A stretch of 64,000 bases of DNA from Zea mays (Eukaryota > Streptophyta > Magnoliopsida > Poales > Poaceae), in contig NC_050098.1 in assembly GCF_902167145.1 (NCBI RefSeq), positions 128,290,207-128,354,206 on the forward strand, written 5' to 3'. This document shows positions 43,444-52,733 of this stretch, piece after piece (positions within the stretch are counted from its first letter, which is position 1; each line of letters begins with the position of its first letter). The notes below the pieces were generated by a model. It was not told the origin of the DNA and did not search any database. It saw only the letters and a list, made by a program, of their open reading frames with translations. Both the position numbers and the translations under genes were made by a program.

Positions 43444-46292
43444 TGTCACCCGGTTTTGGAAGGCAAACCGAATGCGAACCATGTACGTGCCAGGATCTGA
43501 AATTCACGTACACAACGATTACACAAATGACTCATCATAGCACAATGATTCGAATAATAATAAAGAGTAGGTAATAATATTATGGACTAGAGTCATTTAC
43601 ATAATAAAATCAAAGTGCACATAATAGCCAACGTAAATAAACCCACCACATACAGCTGACTGGGGGAGGTCGCTAGCCTAATCCTCGAACTCGTCGAAGT
43701 CTTAGAACTCTTGGAGATCCACCTCAATGCCTTCTTCTTCTTCTTTACCTGAGCATAGGTTGCACCAAAGGCAACCTGGTGTTTTGTGAAAGCAAGGGTG
43801 AGTACACATCAACGTACTCACAAATGTCCCGTTTGGCTGAGGTGGACTAGCTTTATGTGGAGTTAAGCTCAAAGCAGTTGCTTTTAGTTGGTCAGGTATT
43901 TATTATTAGTGGGAGCCAAGTTTTAGCAATAACAAACCCTTGAACCATTTCCTCATCGAGGAACATCATTATCATGATTGAACCAAACCCATAGATAGAA
44001 CCATAGCATCTTGATCCATCTGTATCTCTAATCAAAGGAGCTCCTAAGGCCTCTCTTAACCGTGAGCATGACTGATATATCAGTTTCATTCCTCTGCAGA
44101 GGTCGCACACTTTACCCATGAGCCATGATCCCTTCCCATTCTAGGTTTGCAAGACCCGATCTTCACTACCGAGGTGAATGGCCAGGGATACACTACATAG
44201 CCTTTACAAAGATTCCCCTGGTGTGTAGTCGTTCGTTAGGTTTTGTCAGTCGTACAAACACAATACTCCTCCCTAAGGTAGGTGACTAACAAAACCAAAT
44301 CAAAGGAACCTCGCCACCCACCCTTAGCAGAGCAAGCACTATACCCCGACCCCCATCAACGGCCCTACGACGAAGCCAACTACACCCCAAGTTCTCCAAT
44401 TAATCAGCTAACGGTGTTTCTTACCATCCTCATGGTCGCACTGTTTTCCCGGGTGGTCATCTAGCGAACAGGTCCTTACTAAGAAGCACTCGGAAAACAG
44501 CCCGAGTCCCCTAGAGTATCACAAGCTCATCATCATAATCAGGATAACATCATCATATCATAAATATTCTAATCATGTTTATTGATTAAAGTAAAGCAAT
44601 AGCATGAAGCTAACCACAATAACCCAAAAGTTAACCAAGGATAAGGTAATTAGAAAGCTAGCCAATCCTTAGATTTCAATTATATAATGCGGGAATGTGA
44701 ATTATCATGTGCATATGACATAAGTAGGCCAGATGACACTTGCCTTCACCAAATAGATGCTCAGGGTCTTCAACCTTGTAGAACTCGAAGAGCTCGATTA
44801 CTTGGTCATCGCAGCTTGACTGTCGATTCACCGAAGCTCGGAAACGGCGCTCTAATCGCAACGCGAAGTGAAGACAAAGAGGTACTAGCAAACAAACATA
44901 TATACGCATAAGAACATTACACTATACCAGGGAAAACATAATAAAAACATGCAATATGAAATAAAGCTCGCTGCTACGGTCACGTGAGGAAAGGAAACAC
45001 GATAGTCAGAACTACGGTCGAGGAGTTATCATGTTTACACTAAACAAGTATTAATTAGAATATTTAAGTCGACATACTCGCATTATTCAACATTTATTTA
45101 ATGTAAATAGAGTTATCGCCTAGTTTTAATTTGCTGACTATGCTAACAATTCTTAGTTGAATAAATAATTTAAATAACATTAGCAACTATAAGCGAGACG
45201 AATTAGCGCAGCGAGACGAAATACATAACGCGCGAAATAGCACGATGGCACACGTACGGCGCGCCGGCCGACACGATACGCGAAAACAAATAAATAAATA
45301 GCATGATTAAACTAACCAATTATTAATAAACAATATTTTAGTTAAGGTTAACCATGCTGGTGTATAATTATAAATGCGCAAATTGAATTCCTAAATTAGA
45401 TTTTAAATTGAAACGTCGTTCTAGTAGCCATCAGTCAAACAAATGTTTAAATAAATTAAATTAAATGTGCAACAACATGTAAAAAATACTTCTAACATGT
45501 AGACAATTTTAATACGAATCTAACACAATTTGAACAGAGTGAATCGGGTTTAAAACGCAAAAGTTATCATAGTTTTAAATTGAACAAAATTCCTGCGCAC
45601 AATTTCGAAATCTGTCAGGGGTCTTCTTGCAAAGTTGACATCTTCTTCCTCTCCCCACGTTCTTCTCCCACGCAGCAACTGCCATGGCCATGGGGGGAGC
45701 TCGGCCGGAGTGGGGCTCGTCCGCCGCCGTGGGGGCCAGGGCCGCGCGCGCCGGGGTAGGGGGCAAGGGCGGTCTGGGGAGGCCGACCTAGCCGTGGGGG
45801 TAGGGGGCAAGGGCGGTCTGGGGAGGCCGACCTAGCCGTGCGGCTGGGCCGCCGCCGTGCGCGCGCAAGGGAGGAGGGCCACACCGCTGGGGCTGTGGGT
45901 CACGCCGCCGGGGGCGAGGGGGTGAGGCAGAGGGCTGTTGGGTAGGGGAAGCACCTATGAGGAAGAAAACAAAGAACTAATGTTGAAAACAATGAAGGAG
46001 GCTCACCGGAAAATGAACCCTCGTCAGAGTCGATGAGGAAACCGTCGATTGACGGAGACTCGGAGGTCTGATTGATGAATAAAAAACAATGGGACGAAGC
46101 CCTCGACGAGACGAACGCAGCGGTACCCTCGGATTCTGCCGACGACACACGGATTGGAAGTAATTGCTCGCCGAAGTTGTCGCCGGAGTTGGAACTGCTC
46201 CGAACTTCGACGAGCAATTCCGAGAGTTGGAAATTGAATCTGAGCAAACCGTTTTGTGATTCGGAATGTGCTCGACAAGGAGAAGTCGAGCA

Positions 46293-46301
46293 TATATATA
46301 T
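46293..46301 (-). promoter_or_regulatory. TATA box, first copy, C 5' LTR
   Basis: Minus-strand CTATATATATATG, equivalent to 4058-4065 in the 3' LTR. Confidence 0.55.
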
Positions 46302-46852
46302 AGCTGGGGTTCGGATGAGATGAAAATTCGGGTCAAATTCGGATTTTTACTATTTATAAAATTAAGAAAAGCCTAGAAATCCATATCTTGTGCTCAAAAT
46401 ATTATAGATGCTTCCCAAAATTTCAGAAAAATCCTATAAACGTTTTGGCACCTAATGAACTCAAAAAACATAATTAGAGTTTCTAAAATCATTTTAAGCA
46501 CCTCAAATAGATAGATTTAGGTTTCCGGAAAATAGAAAAATATTCCGAAAATATAAAAATTTACCGAGAGCCTTTATAAGATATATTAACGTGTTTCAAA
46601 CCGTCGATTGACGGAGATTTGGAGGTCTGATCGATGAATCAAAAACAATGGGACGAAGCCCTCGACGAGCCGAACGCAGCGGTACCCTCGGATTCCGCCG
46701 ACGACGCACGGATTGGAAGTAATTGCTCACCGAAGTTATCATCGGAGTTGGAACCGCTCCGAACATCGACGAGCAATTCCGGGAGTTGGAAATTCAATCT
46801 GAGGAAACCGTTTTGTGATTCGGAATGTGCTCAATGAGGATAAGTCGAGCAT

Positions 46853-46869
46853 ATATATATATATATATA
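46853..46869 (-). promoter_or_regulatory. TATA box, second copy, C 5' LTR, expanded TA run
   Basis: Duplicate of the box at 46293 with the TA run lengthened. It sits only about 25 bp from the E3 insertion point. Confidence 0.5.
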
Positions 46870-46894
46870 GCTAGGGTTCGGATGAGATGAAAAT

Positions 46895-47489
46895 TGTCGG
46901 CGTTTCGACCCCGGGGGGTCCCTGGACCGACGAGTAAATTGTCGCTGCGTGTCCCAGCCTAGATGGGTCGGCGCAAGACGGAACACAAGGGGGAAAACAA
47001 TAAGGGGAATCGCGGCCTCATGTTGTCCTGCGCCCAGGGCGGATGCGCTTGCAGTAGGGGGTTACAAGCGTTCGCGAGGGGGGGAGAGAGAGAGAGAGAG
47101 CATGTGCGTCAGCCCGTCCTCCCGCGCAGCCACCTTTTTGTACGAGGACCCTGGACCTTCCTTTTATAGATGTAAGGAGAAGGCCCAGGTGTATAATGGG
47201 GGGGTGTAGCAATGTGCTAACGTGTCTAGCAGAGGGAAGCCAGAGTCCTATGTACAGGCCGACGTGGCTGTCGGAGAGGTTTTGGCGCCCTGTTCATGTG
47301 ATGTCGTGGCCGTCGGAGGAGCGCTTGAGCCCTGTAGGAGCACAACTATCGGAGCTGTCGGGTCCTTGCTGACGTCTCCTTGTTTCCGTTTTGCCCGAAC
47401 CGCCGTCGTCATGGAGCACGCGGGTGCCATCATTACTTGTTTACCGAGGCGAGCCAGATGGGACGCTGGTCTTGTTCCCTGTAGCCTGA
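46895..47489 (-). repeat. 3' LTR of E3, part 1
   Basis: Matches the first part of the B LTR. The minus-strand TATA box is near 47162-47169 (TATAAAAGG). D inserted at CCTGA, 47485-47489. Confidence 0.88.
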
Positions 47490-50400
47490 TGTAACACCCT
47501 GAATTTGGGGGTATAAAATTTCTTTGCTCATATTCACAAATTCAGGTGTTACTTCCTTTTTTTCATCCTTTCCCAATCTTCTCTTTCTCATTTCTATAGG
47601 AGAAAAGTGGTTATTTTATTTGTAATTATAGTCTATTAGCTCAAACCCTAAGGGAATATGAATTGTTGCATCATGTTGAACCCTAGATTTCACTTTTGTT
47701 TGGTACATAGTTTTCAAAAAGTCTAATTTGAATTTGGGGCTCATTTGAATTTGAATCAAATAGAATAAATAAAAGAAAAGGAGAAAACAATTCCAAAATA
47801 AAAGAAAAAGGCAAAGCAGCCCACTTCCCCGCCCCCCTCGGCCTTTCGGCCCAGTCGGCCCACCTCGCGCGCGCGCCTCTCCCCCCTCCTCTCTCTGCGC
47901 AGCAGGCCCGGCCTGTCGGCGCGGCCGCCTTCCGCGCACCCGCCTCCCTCTCTCTCTGCTCGCCCGGCCCCACCTGTCGGCGCTGCCGCTTCCCCGCCCG
48001 CGCCCGCTCCCTCGCTCTCTCTCTGCCCGTGGGCCCGGCCCGTCAGCCCCGCTTCCCTCGCGCCCGCACCCGCTTTCTTCTCTCTCTCTGCGCCGCGGGC
48101 CCAGCTTGTCAGCTTCTCCGTCTTCGCGTAACCGCCGCCGTGCGTGCCGCGGTCTCCGCGCCCACGTCGCGCGTGGGGCTCGCCCCACCTCGCCCTCGGC
48201 CACTTGAGCCCCGAGCCTTGCTCGCCATCTCCCCCTCCCTCATTTGCGCACCAACCTGCCCCCCCTCTTCCACCTCTCCCTCGCTGTGCGCACGCCAGAG
48301 CGCCGCCGCCGTAAACCCCGCCGTTCCGAGCTCGGTTCCCGGCCGCCGTTGGAGCTCCGCCGTGTCCATTGCCACGGTGAGCTTCGCCCCGACGTCCGCA
48401 ACCCGGAACGCGCATCAATTTCCCCTTCCCCTCCCTATTTCTCTCTGCCCACGCTCACCCGCCGTCTGCCGTGCAGCCGCCACCGTCGACCCGGGTCACC
48501 GTCGCGTCTCCGTCGCCGCCGAGGAGTCCCCGGAGCCCGCCTTGAGGTAAAGAACCTCCCCCGCCCCTATTGGCCTTTATTTTGCTCTCTGCTGCGTTTG
48601 ATTGCTCGTCGGAGTTGCTTACCGCCGCCGCCGAGCCACTCCGCCGTGAGCCACCCCCTCCGGTGCCCCTGCCCCGACCCAGACCCCACCAATGGATTCC
48701 CCGTGCCCTCCCTAACCTCCCCGGCCACTCGGATCGCCCCAAGGACCAGCAGGGCCCCCGCGCCCCTCGTCTCCGGCGAGCTCCTCCGCCGCGGGGATGG
48801 GCGCCGCCGCCTCAGCTGGCTGGGGAAGGAGACAGGTGCCAGCCGCCCCATCTCCGCCATCCATCTTAGATCGGACGGCCCTGTTTCAAATAGCCCGAAC
48901 CCAGCCTCAGCCGTTCGCCTGAGATCCAACGGCCCAGAGCCGTTTCCCCCGCGCCCCGCCTCCCTGCCAACTGGGCCTCGCCTGTCAGCCTCGCGCCCGC
49001 GCTGCCCGCCCGGCCCCGCCTGTCAGCCGCTCACGCCGCCGCGCGCCCGCGCGCCTGCCACGGGATCTAATCCTGGCCGTCGATCTGAGATCCAACGGCT
49101 GTAAGCGCCCGATACCCCTTCGCCCGCGCATTTTCTTAAAGAACCCCCCTGTTTTCTGGAAATTGCGCCCGCCGTCCCTGGTTTCTCGCAGTTAGGTCCT
49201 CGGACCTTTTATTTAATTCAAAATAGGTCCTTAGGGTATAATTTTGACCCCTAAACTTGTAAAATTCATAACTTTGTCATATGAACTCCAAATTAGGTGC
49301 TTCAAATTGCAAAATGTTCATAATATTATTATCTATCTGTTTATGCAATGTTTCCTTGCTGTTTCCATGTCCCAATTAATGGTTAATCATTAGGATAAAG
49401 TTAATGTTATGGGAACCCTATTTGAGATAAATAAAAGATAGTAGACTTTAATAAAAGATGGAGCACTTAAGTTTATGGACTCAAACACTTAAGTTTAGGA
49501 ACTTAAACCAGATAATTATTTAATCCCACCACTGACCTGAACCTGATTAGTGGATAATGAATCACTTTGTATAGTCCTCTACCCCAGACCTAGGGAACAC
49601 TAGAGTGCCTATTCTTTTTTTGTTATGAACATGTGACCTCTCTCTGCTGCATATGTTTGGTATATTGTTTTTGTTTGTTATTTTCCCAAGTGCATAGTGT
49701 CAATGATTGCTTTACGTAGACAACGAGCAGTCTGTGTTTCCCGAGGCAGTTGCAGAGGAAGTCCCTGATCAGCAGTTTGGTGAAGGCAAGTGTCCTCTAT
49801 CCCATTATGTCCTATTCATTTATAACTTACTACCCCGCACTACTTACTTGAAACCTAAGGATTGACTAGCTTTACATTTTACTTTATCCTTGATGACCTT
49901 ATGGGCTATTATGGTTAGCACTTTGCTATTGCTTTAACATAATCAATGAACATGATGTGACTATTTATGATACTGTTATCCTGATGATGTTGATGATCTA
50001 GTGATACTCTAGGGGGCTCAGGCTGTTTCCTGAGTACCTCTCCGTAAGGACCTGTTCGTTGAGAGACCACCCGGGATAACAGTGCAACCATGAGGGTGAA
50101 ATGGGGTGCCCTTAGCTGATTAATTAGATGAACTAGAGGTGTAGTTGCTTAGCCGTCGTGCCGTCAATGGGGTCCAGGCACAGTGCTTGCTCTGCCGAGG
50201 CTGAGTGCCGAGGTTCTTTCGTTTTGCTCTTTGTTAGTCACTCTCCTGCGGGGAGGGGTACTGTGTTTATCAAACTGGAGAAACCTAACGGGCAGCTATG
50301 ATCTCTGGGGAATCTTTGTAAAAGCTACGTAGTGATGCCCTGCCGGACCACCTAGGTAGTGGTCAATGGGGATTAGCTCTCCCCGGGTAGAAAGGGAATC

Positions 50401-51098
50401 ATGACTCATGGGTAAAGTGTGCAACCTCTGCAGAGGGTATTGAAACTGGTATATCAGCCGTGCTCACGGTTAAGAGCAGCCTTGGGATCCTCTTTGATTA
50501 GAGATACAGATGGTTCGAGAGACAAGGATTATGTTATGGTTTTGGTTCGACGACGATGATGATGTTCCTCGATGAGGAAATGGTTTATGGGTTGGTTAAT
50601 GCTAAAATCTGGCTTCTACTAATGATAAATACCTGACCAACTAAAAGCAACTGCTTGAGCCTAACCCCACATAAAGTTAGTCCACTTCAGCCAAACGGGA
50701 CATTTGCTGAGTACGTTGATGTGTACTCATCCTTGCTTTACCACAAAACACCAGGTTGTCCGCATTGCAACCACTGCTCAGGAGAAGATGAAGTCGTGGA
50801 AGGAGACTTCCAGGAGTTCCAGGATTACGACGAGTTTTAGGTGTGGGTTGGCGGCAACCCCCAGTCAGCTGCCTGTGGAGGCCTTATCTTTACTGCGTTT
50901 CGCTAGTACTTTGATTTACTTGTTAAGACAATGAATATGTGGATGTCTATGACTCTATGATGTAATAAGTACCCCTTTTATGTTATTATTCGAGCATTGT
51001 GTGATGATGTTCATTTATGTAATCGCTGTGTACGTGAGTTCTGATCCTGGCACGTACATAGTTCGCATTCGGTTTGCCTTCCAAAACCGGGTGTGACA
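47490..51098 (+). repeat. 5' LTR of D (3609 bp)
   Basis: Starts TGTAACACCCTGAATTTGGG and ends GGGTGTGACA. The first third after 47815 is very GC-rich (to about 49100), the rest AT-rich. Possible splice signals include CACG|GTGAGC near 48374, a GTGCAG acceptor near 48475, a TTGAG|GTAAAG donor near 48545, and the mini-exon pair at 49720-49785 and 50782-50840. Long frames in the GC-rich part are open on both strands and I do not call them genes. Confidence 0.93.
49720..50840 (+). CDS. Possible spliced acidic mini-ORF within the D 5' LTR (two exons)
   Basis: Exon 1 (49720-49785) follows a TTTACGTAG acceptor and encodes NEQSVFPEAVAEE, ending FGEG. It stops at GAAG|GCAAGT, the consensus of GC-type donors. 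Exon 2 (50782-50840) follows CCACTGCTCAG and encodes EDEVVEGDFQEFQDYDEF, then TAG. Joining them leaves the frame intact. The intron would be 996 nt. The second LTR has the same at 59571-59636 and 60633-60691. Elements A and C have the same layout. No start codon or first exon is identified, so this may be the C-terminal part of a longer spliced ORF. Expression is unproven. Confidence 0.35.
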
Positions 51099-51102
51099 TA
51101 AG

Positions 51103-51116
51103 TGGTATCAAAGCCC
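51103..51116 (+). other. Primer binding site of D
   Basis: TGGTATCAAAGCCC, four bases after the 5' LTR; near-complement of initiator tRNA-Met. Confidence 0.8.
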
Positions 51117-51340
51117 ATGCTGACTGTAGGACCGCTGACCTAGAGTAGCACTGGTCGTACTAAGGACTATTGACCCTCCCCCCTCACCTTGACATCTGAT
51201 GTTACTTCAAAAAGTCGGTCACCTCGACCAACCCTATGCTTTACTATCCATCTATACTATACCTTGTTAAAATTTTTATCTTATTCTGTCTTTGGTTTAT
51301 TCACTTGTCATATTAGTTCTGCTCTTACTCTTGTGCTTAC

Positions 51341-51354
51341 GGTGTCTTTTGTAG
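51341..51354 (+). promoter_or_regulatory. 3' splice-site consensus abutting the ORF0 start
   Basis: GGTGTCTTTTGTAG is pyrimidine-rich, ends in AG and is directly followed by ATGGCT. The upstream 200 nt is T-rich with possible branch points. Confidence 0.45.
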
Positions 51355-52362
51355 ATGGCTCGTCTTAGACACACTGCACGTAAGTCGGTGATTCCTTTCC
51401 TGCCGTCTCGACTTGCGGAGCGTCCTCTGCACCGCACCGTGTCCGGACAGTCGAGTCACCTGGAGAGGCTGCACCACCGCCTGCGTGAGGAGCAGGAACG
51501 CCGGCGCCAGCACGGAGAACAGCAGGGCTCTTCCTCCTCACCCCAGCAGGAGGTGGAGACCGTGAGGCCCCGTTCCTCTGTTGCCCAGCTGGAGGCGCCC
51601 CTTGTACCATCGCGGGACGCCCCGGCTGTTGGAGGAGCTACTGGAGGAGATCCCGACGACGACGACTCAGACCACAGCACGGAGTCCTCTGAGCCGCAGG
51701 AGGCGGAAGGATGGGTCGCCCGACCCATCACCCGTGACGCCGCTCGCGGTTGTCACTTCCACGACGCACTCGACACCTTGCTGCGCCAGGCTTTCGACCG
51801 ACACACCTGGTCGATCGAGTATCGTTGTGTAGTCTACCAGCACAGTCGCGGGAGGTACCCGGACCGCTGGGAGGCTACCTGCCTAGTTCGCCGTCCGGAG
51901 GATGACCTCCGGGGTGCGGAGGCCGTTTCGGAGCACTATTCCATCTCCGAGAGGGACACTGCAGAGGCGGCTATGCAGGATGCAGCACGACGTGCACTCT
52001 CCCAGTACTGTTCCTTGTTCGGTGGGGTGGCCGACGGTCTTAACCTTCGGTACTACCCCCGCCGCCCTACTGGCAGCACAGAGAGTGTGGTTGTCTCACC
52101 TGTTGGTGAGGCTAACCCTAGGTTGAGCAGCATAGTCAACCTAGTCGCAGTGCTTAACACTGAGCTGGACCACTCTCTGGACGAGCTAAGCAGGGCTCGA
52201 ACGGAGATTGCGGAGTTGCGTGCTGAGTTGGCAGAGCGCCATCACCAGGAGGGTGGTTCTCCCGCTCCTGTTGGGACTCAACACCCATACCGCTCGCCGC
52301 CACGTGGTCACCACACTTATGGTTCCCCTGTCTGTAAGACCAGGATAGATCTGGATCCTTAG
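51355..52362 (+). CDS. ORF0 of element D (335 aa, dsRNA-binding-like fold suspected)
   Basis: Intact ORF between the primer site and gag. Residues 1-60 are basic and arginine-rich, 99-117 acidic (DPDDDDSDHSTESSE). Residues about 153-222 run SIEYRCVVYQ, RWEATCLV, EHYSISERDTAEAAMQDAAR and ALSQYCSLF, an alternation of strands followed by an alanine-rich helix that resembles a double-stranded-RNA-binding domain. Residues 262-296 (LNTELDHSLDELSRARTEIA onward) look like a coiled coil. An ORF0 at this place is known in RIRE3/RIRE8-type elements; its function is not. The ATG sits on a splice-acceptor consensus. The domain suggestion is my inference from the pattern. Confidence 0.8.
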   Translation: MARLRHTARKSVIPFLPSRLAERPLHRTVSGQSSHLERLHHRLREEQERRRQHGEQQGSSSSPQQEVETVRPRSSVAQLEAPLVPSRDAPAVGGATGGDPDDDDSDHSTESSEPQEAEGWVARPITRDAARGCHFHDALDTLLRQAFDRHTWSIEYRCVVYQHSRGRYPDRWEATCLVRRPEDDLRGAEAVSEHYSISERDTAEAAMQDAARRALSQYCSLFGGVADGLNLRYYPRRPTGSTESVVVSPVGEANPRLSSIVNLVAVLNTELDHSLDELSRARTEIAELRAELAERHHQEGGSPAPVGTQHPYRSPPRGHHTYGSPVCKTRIDLDP

Positions 52363-52733
52363 ACCGTTAGCGTCGGAGTTTGTAATAATCCTTAAGTCAG
52401 ATGTCTCAGTCTTAGGTAGTCAGTTTAGTTTGCTTATCAGTTGCTTTATTGCTTGTTATGGTGAACTTGTGCTGGATTTGAATCTTTGTAATGACTGTTG
52501 CCAACCTGTGGGTTTCCCCTGCAGTTTGGCCTAGCTAGTAATGTTAATGAAGTCAGTTGTTTAGTTGGGAAACCATTTGCCTCCACTTTCCTTCTTATCT
52601 GAGAAGCTGTGTTGAATCATAATGAGGATCAGTGAAGCTCTTTGTTCACTCAGTGTCATGAAGAATTCTGTATTCTCTTTTCTTATGCTGAAGGGTTGTA
52701 GGATCAATGCTGATGTATGAATGTCTTCCACAG
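52363..52733 (+). other. ORF0-gag spacer
   Basis: About 370 nt without a gene. It ends in ATGTCTTCCACAG directly before the gag ATG, a good 3' splice-site consensus. AT-rich with T-runs in its middle part. Confidence 0.5.

Larger units (their letters stand above)
3649..46894 (-). mobile_element. Element C: outermost non-autonomous Tekay-like LTR retrotransposon (interrupted by A, S/R and E3)
   Basis: Minus-strand element whose pieces are 3' LTR 3649-4577, internal 4578-4788 and 41340-43443, and 5' LTR 43444-46894, continuing beyond E3 off the window. The 3' LTR start TGTAACACCCTGAATTTGGG is nearly identical to the start of the D LTR, and the 5' LTR end plus primer site (GGGTGACA then TGGTATCAAAG) matches D as well. 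The internal region is only about 2.3 kb once insertions are removed and holds no gag or pol. It is filled with degenerate tandem repeats. Movement would need proteins from an autonomous relative such as D. Confidence 0.75.
43444..46894 (-). repeat. 5' LTR of element C (its start lies beyond E3, outside the window)
   Basis: On the minus strand it ends CCGGGTGACA. The 45890-46600 part matches the C 3' LTR. It contains a 559-bp tandem duplication (46039 and 46598) with two TATA boxes, and the possible split mini-gene at 44744 (exon 1 end) and 43748-43678 (exon 2). E3 inserted at 46895; the preceding AAAAT (46890-46894) is the expected target duplication. Confidence 0.75.
46039..46894. repeat. 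559-bp tandem duplication in the C 5' LTR
   Basis: AAACCGTCGATTGACGGAG occurs at 46039 and 46598. The second copy runs on through the TATA region until E3 interrupts it. The junction TTTCAAACCGTCG shares AAAC with both parent sequences. The C 3' LTR has a single copy. Confidence 0.85.

Noticed and set aside
48029..49104. Long open frames of both strands in the GC-rich part of the D LTRs
   Set aside because: High GC explains the lack of stops, the predicted peptides are low-complexity Arg/Pro/Ala, and no frame is favoured. Some of this may be spliced leader.
50655..50840. Unspliced 61-aa frame with CPHCNHC as a zinc-finger protein in the D LTR
   Set aside because: The cysteine part lies before the acceptor and would be intron in the split model. 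It is not kept in element A.
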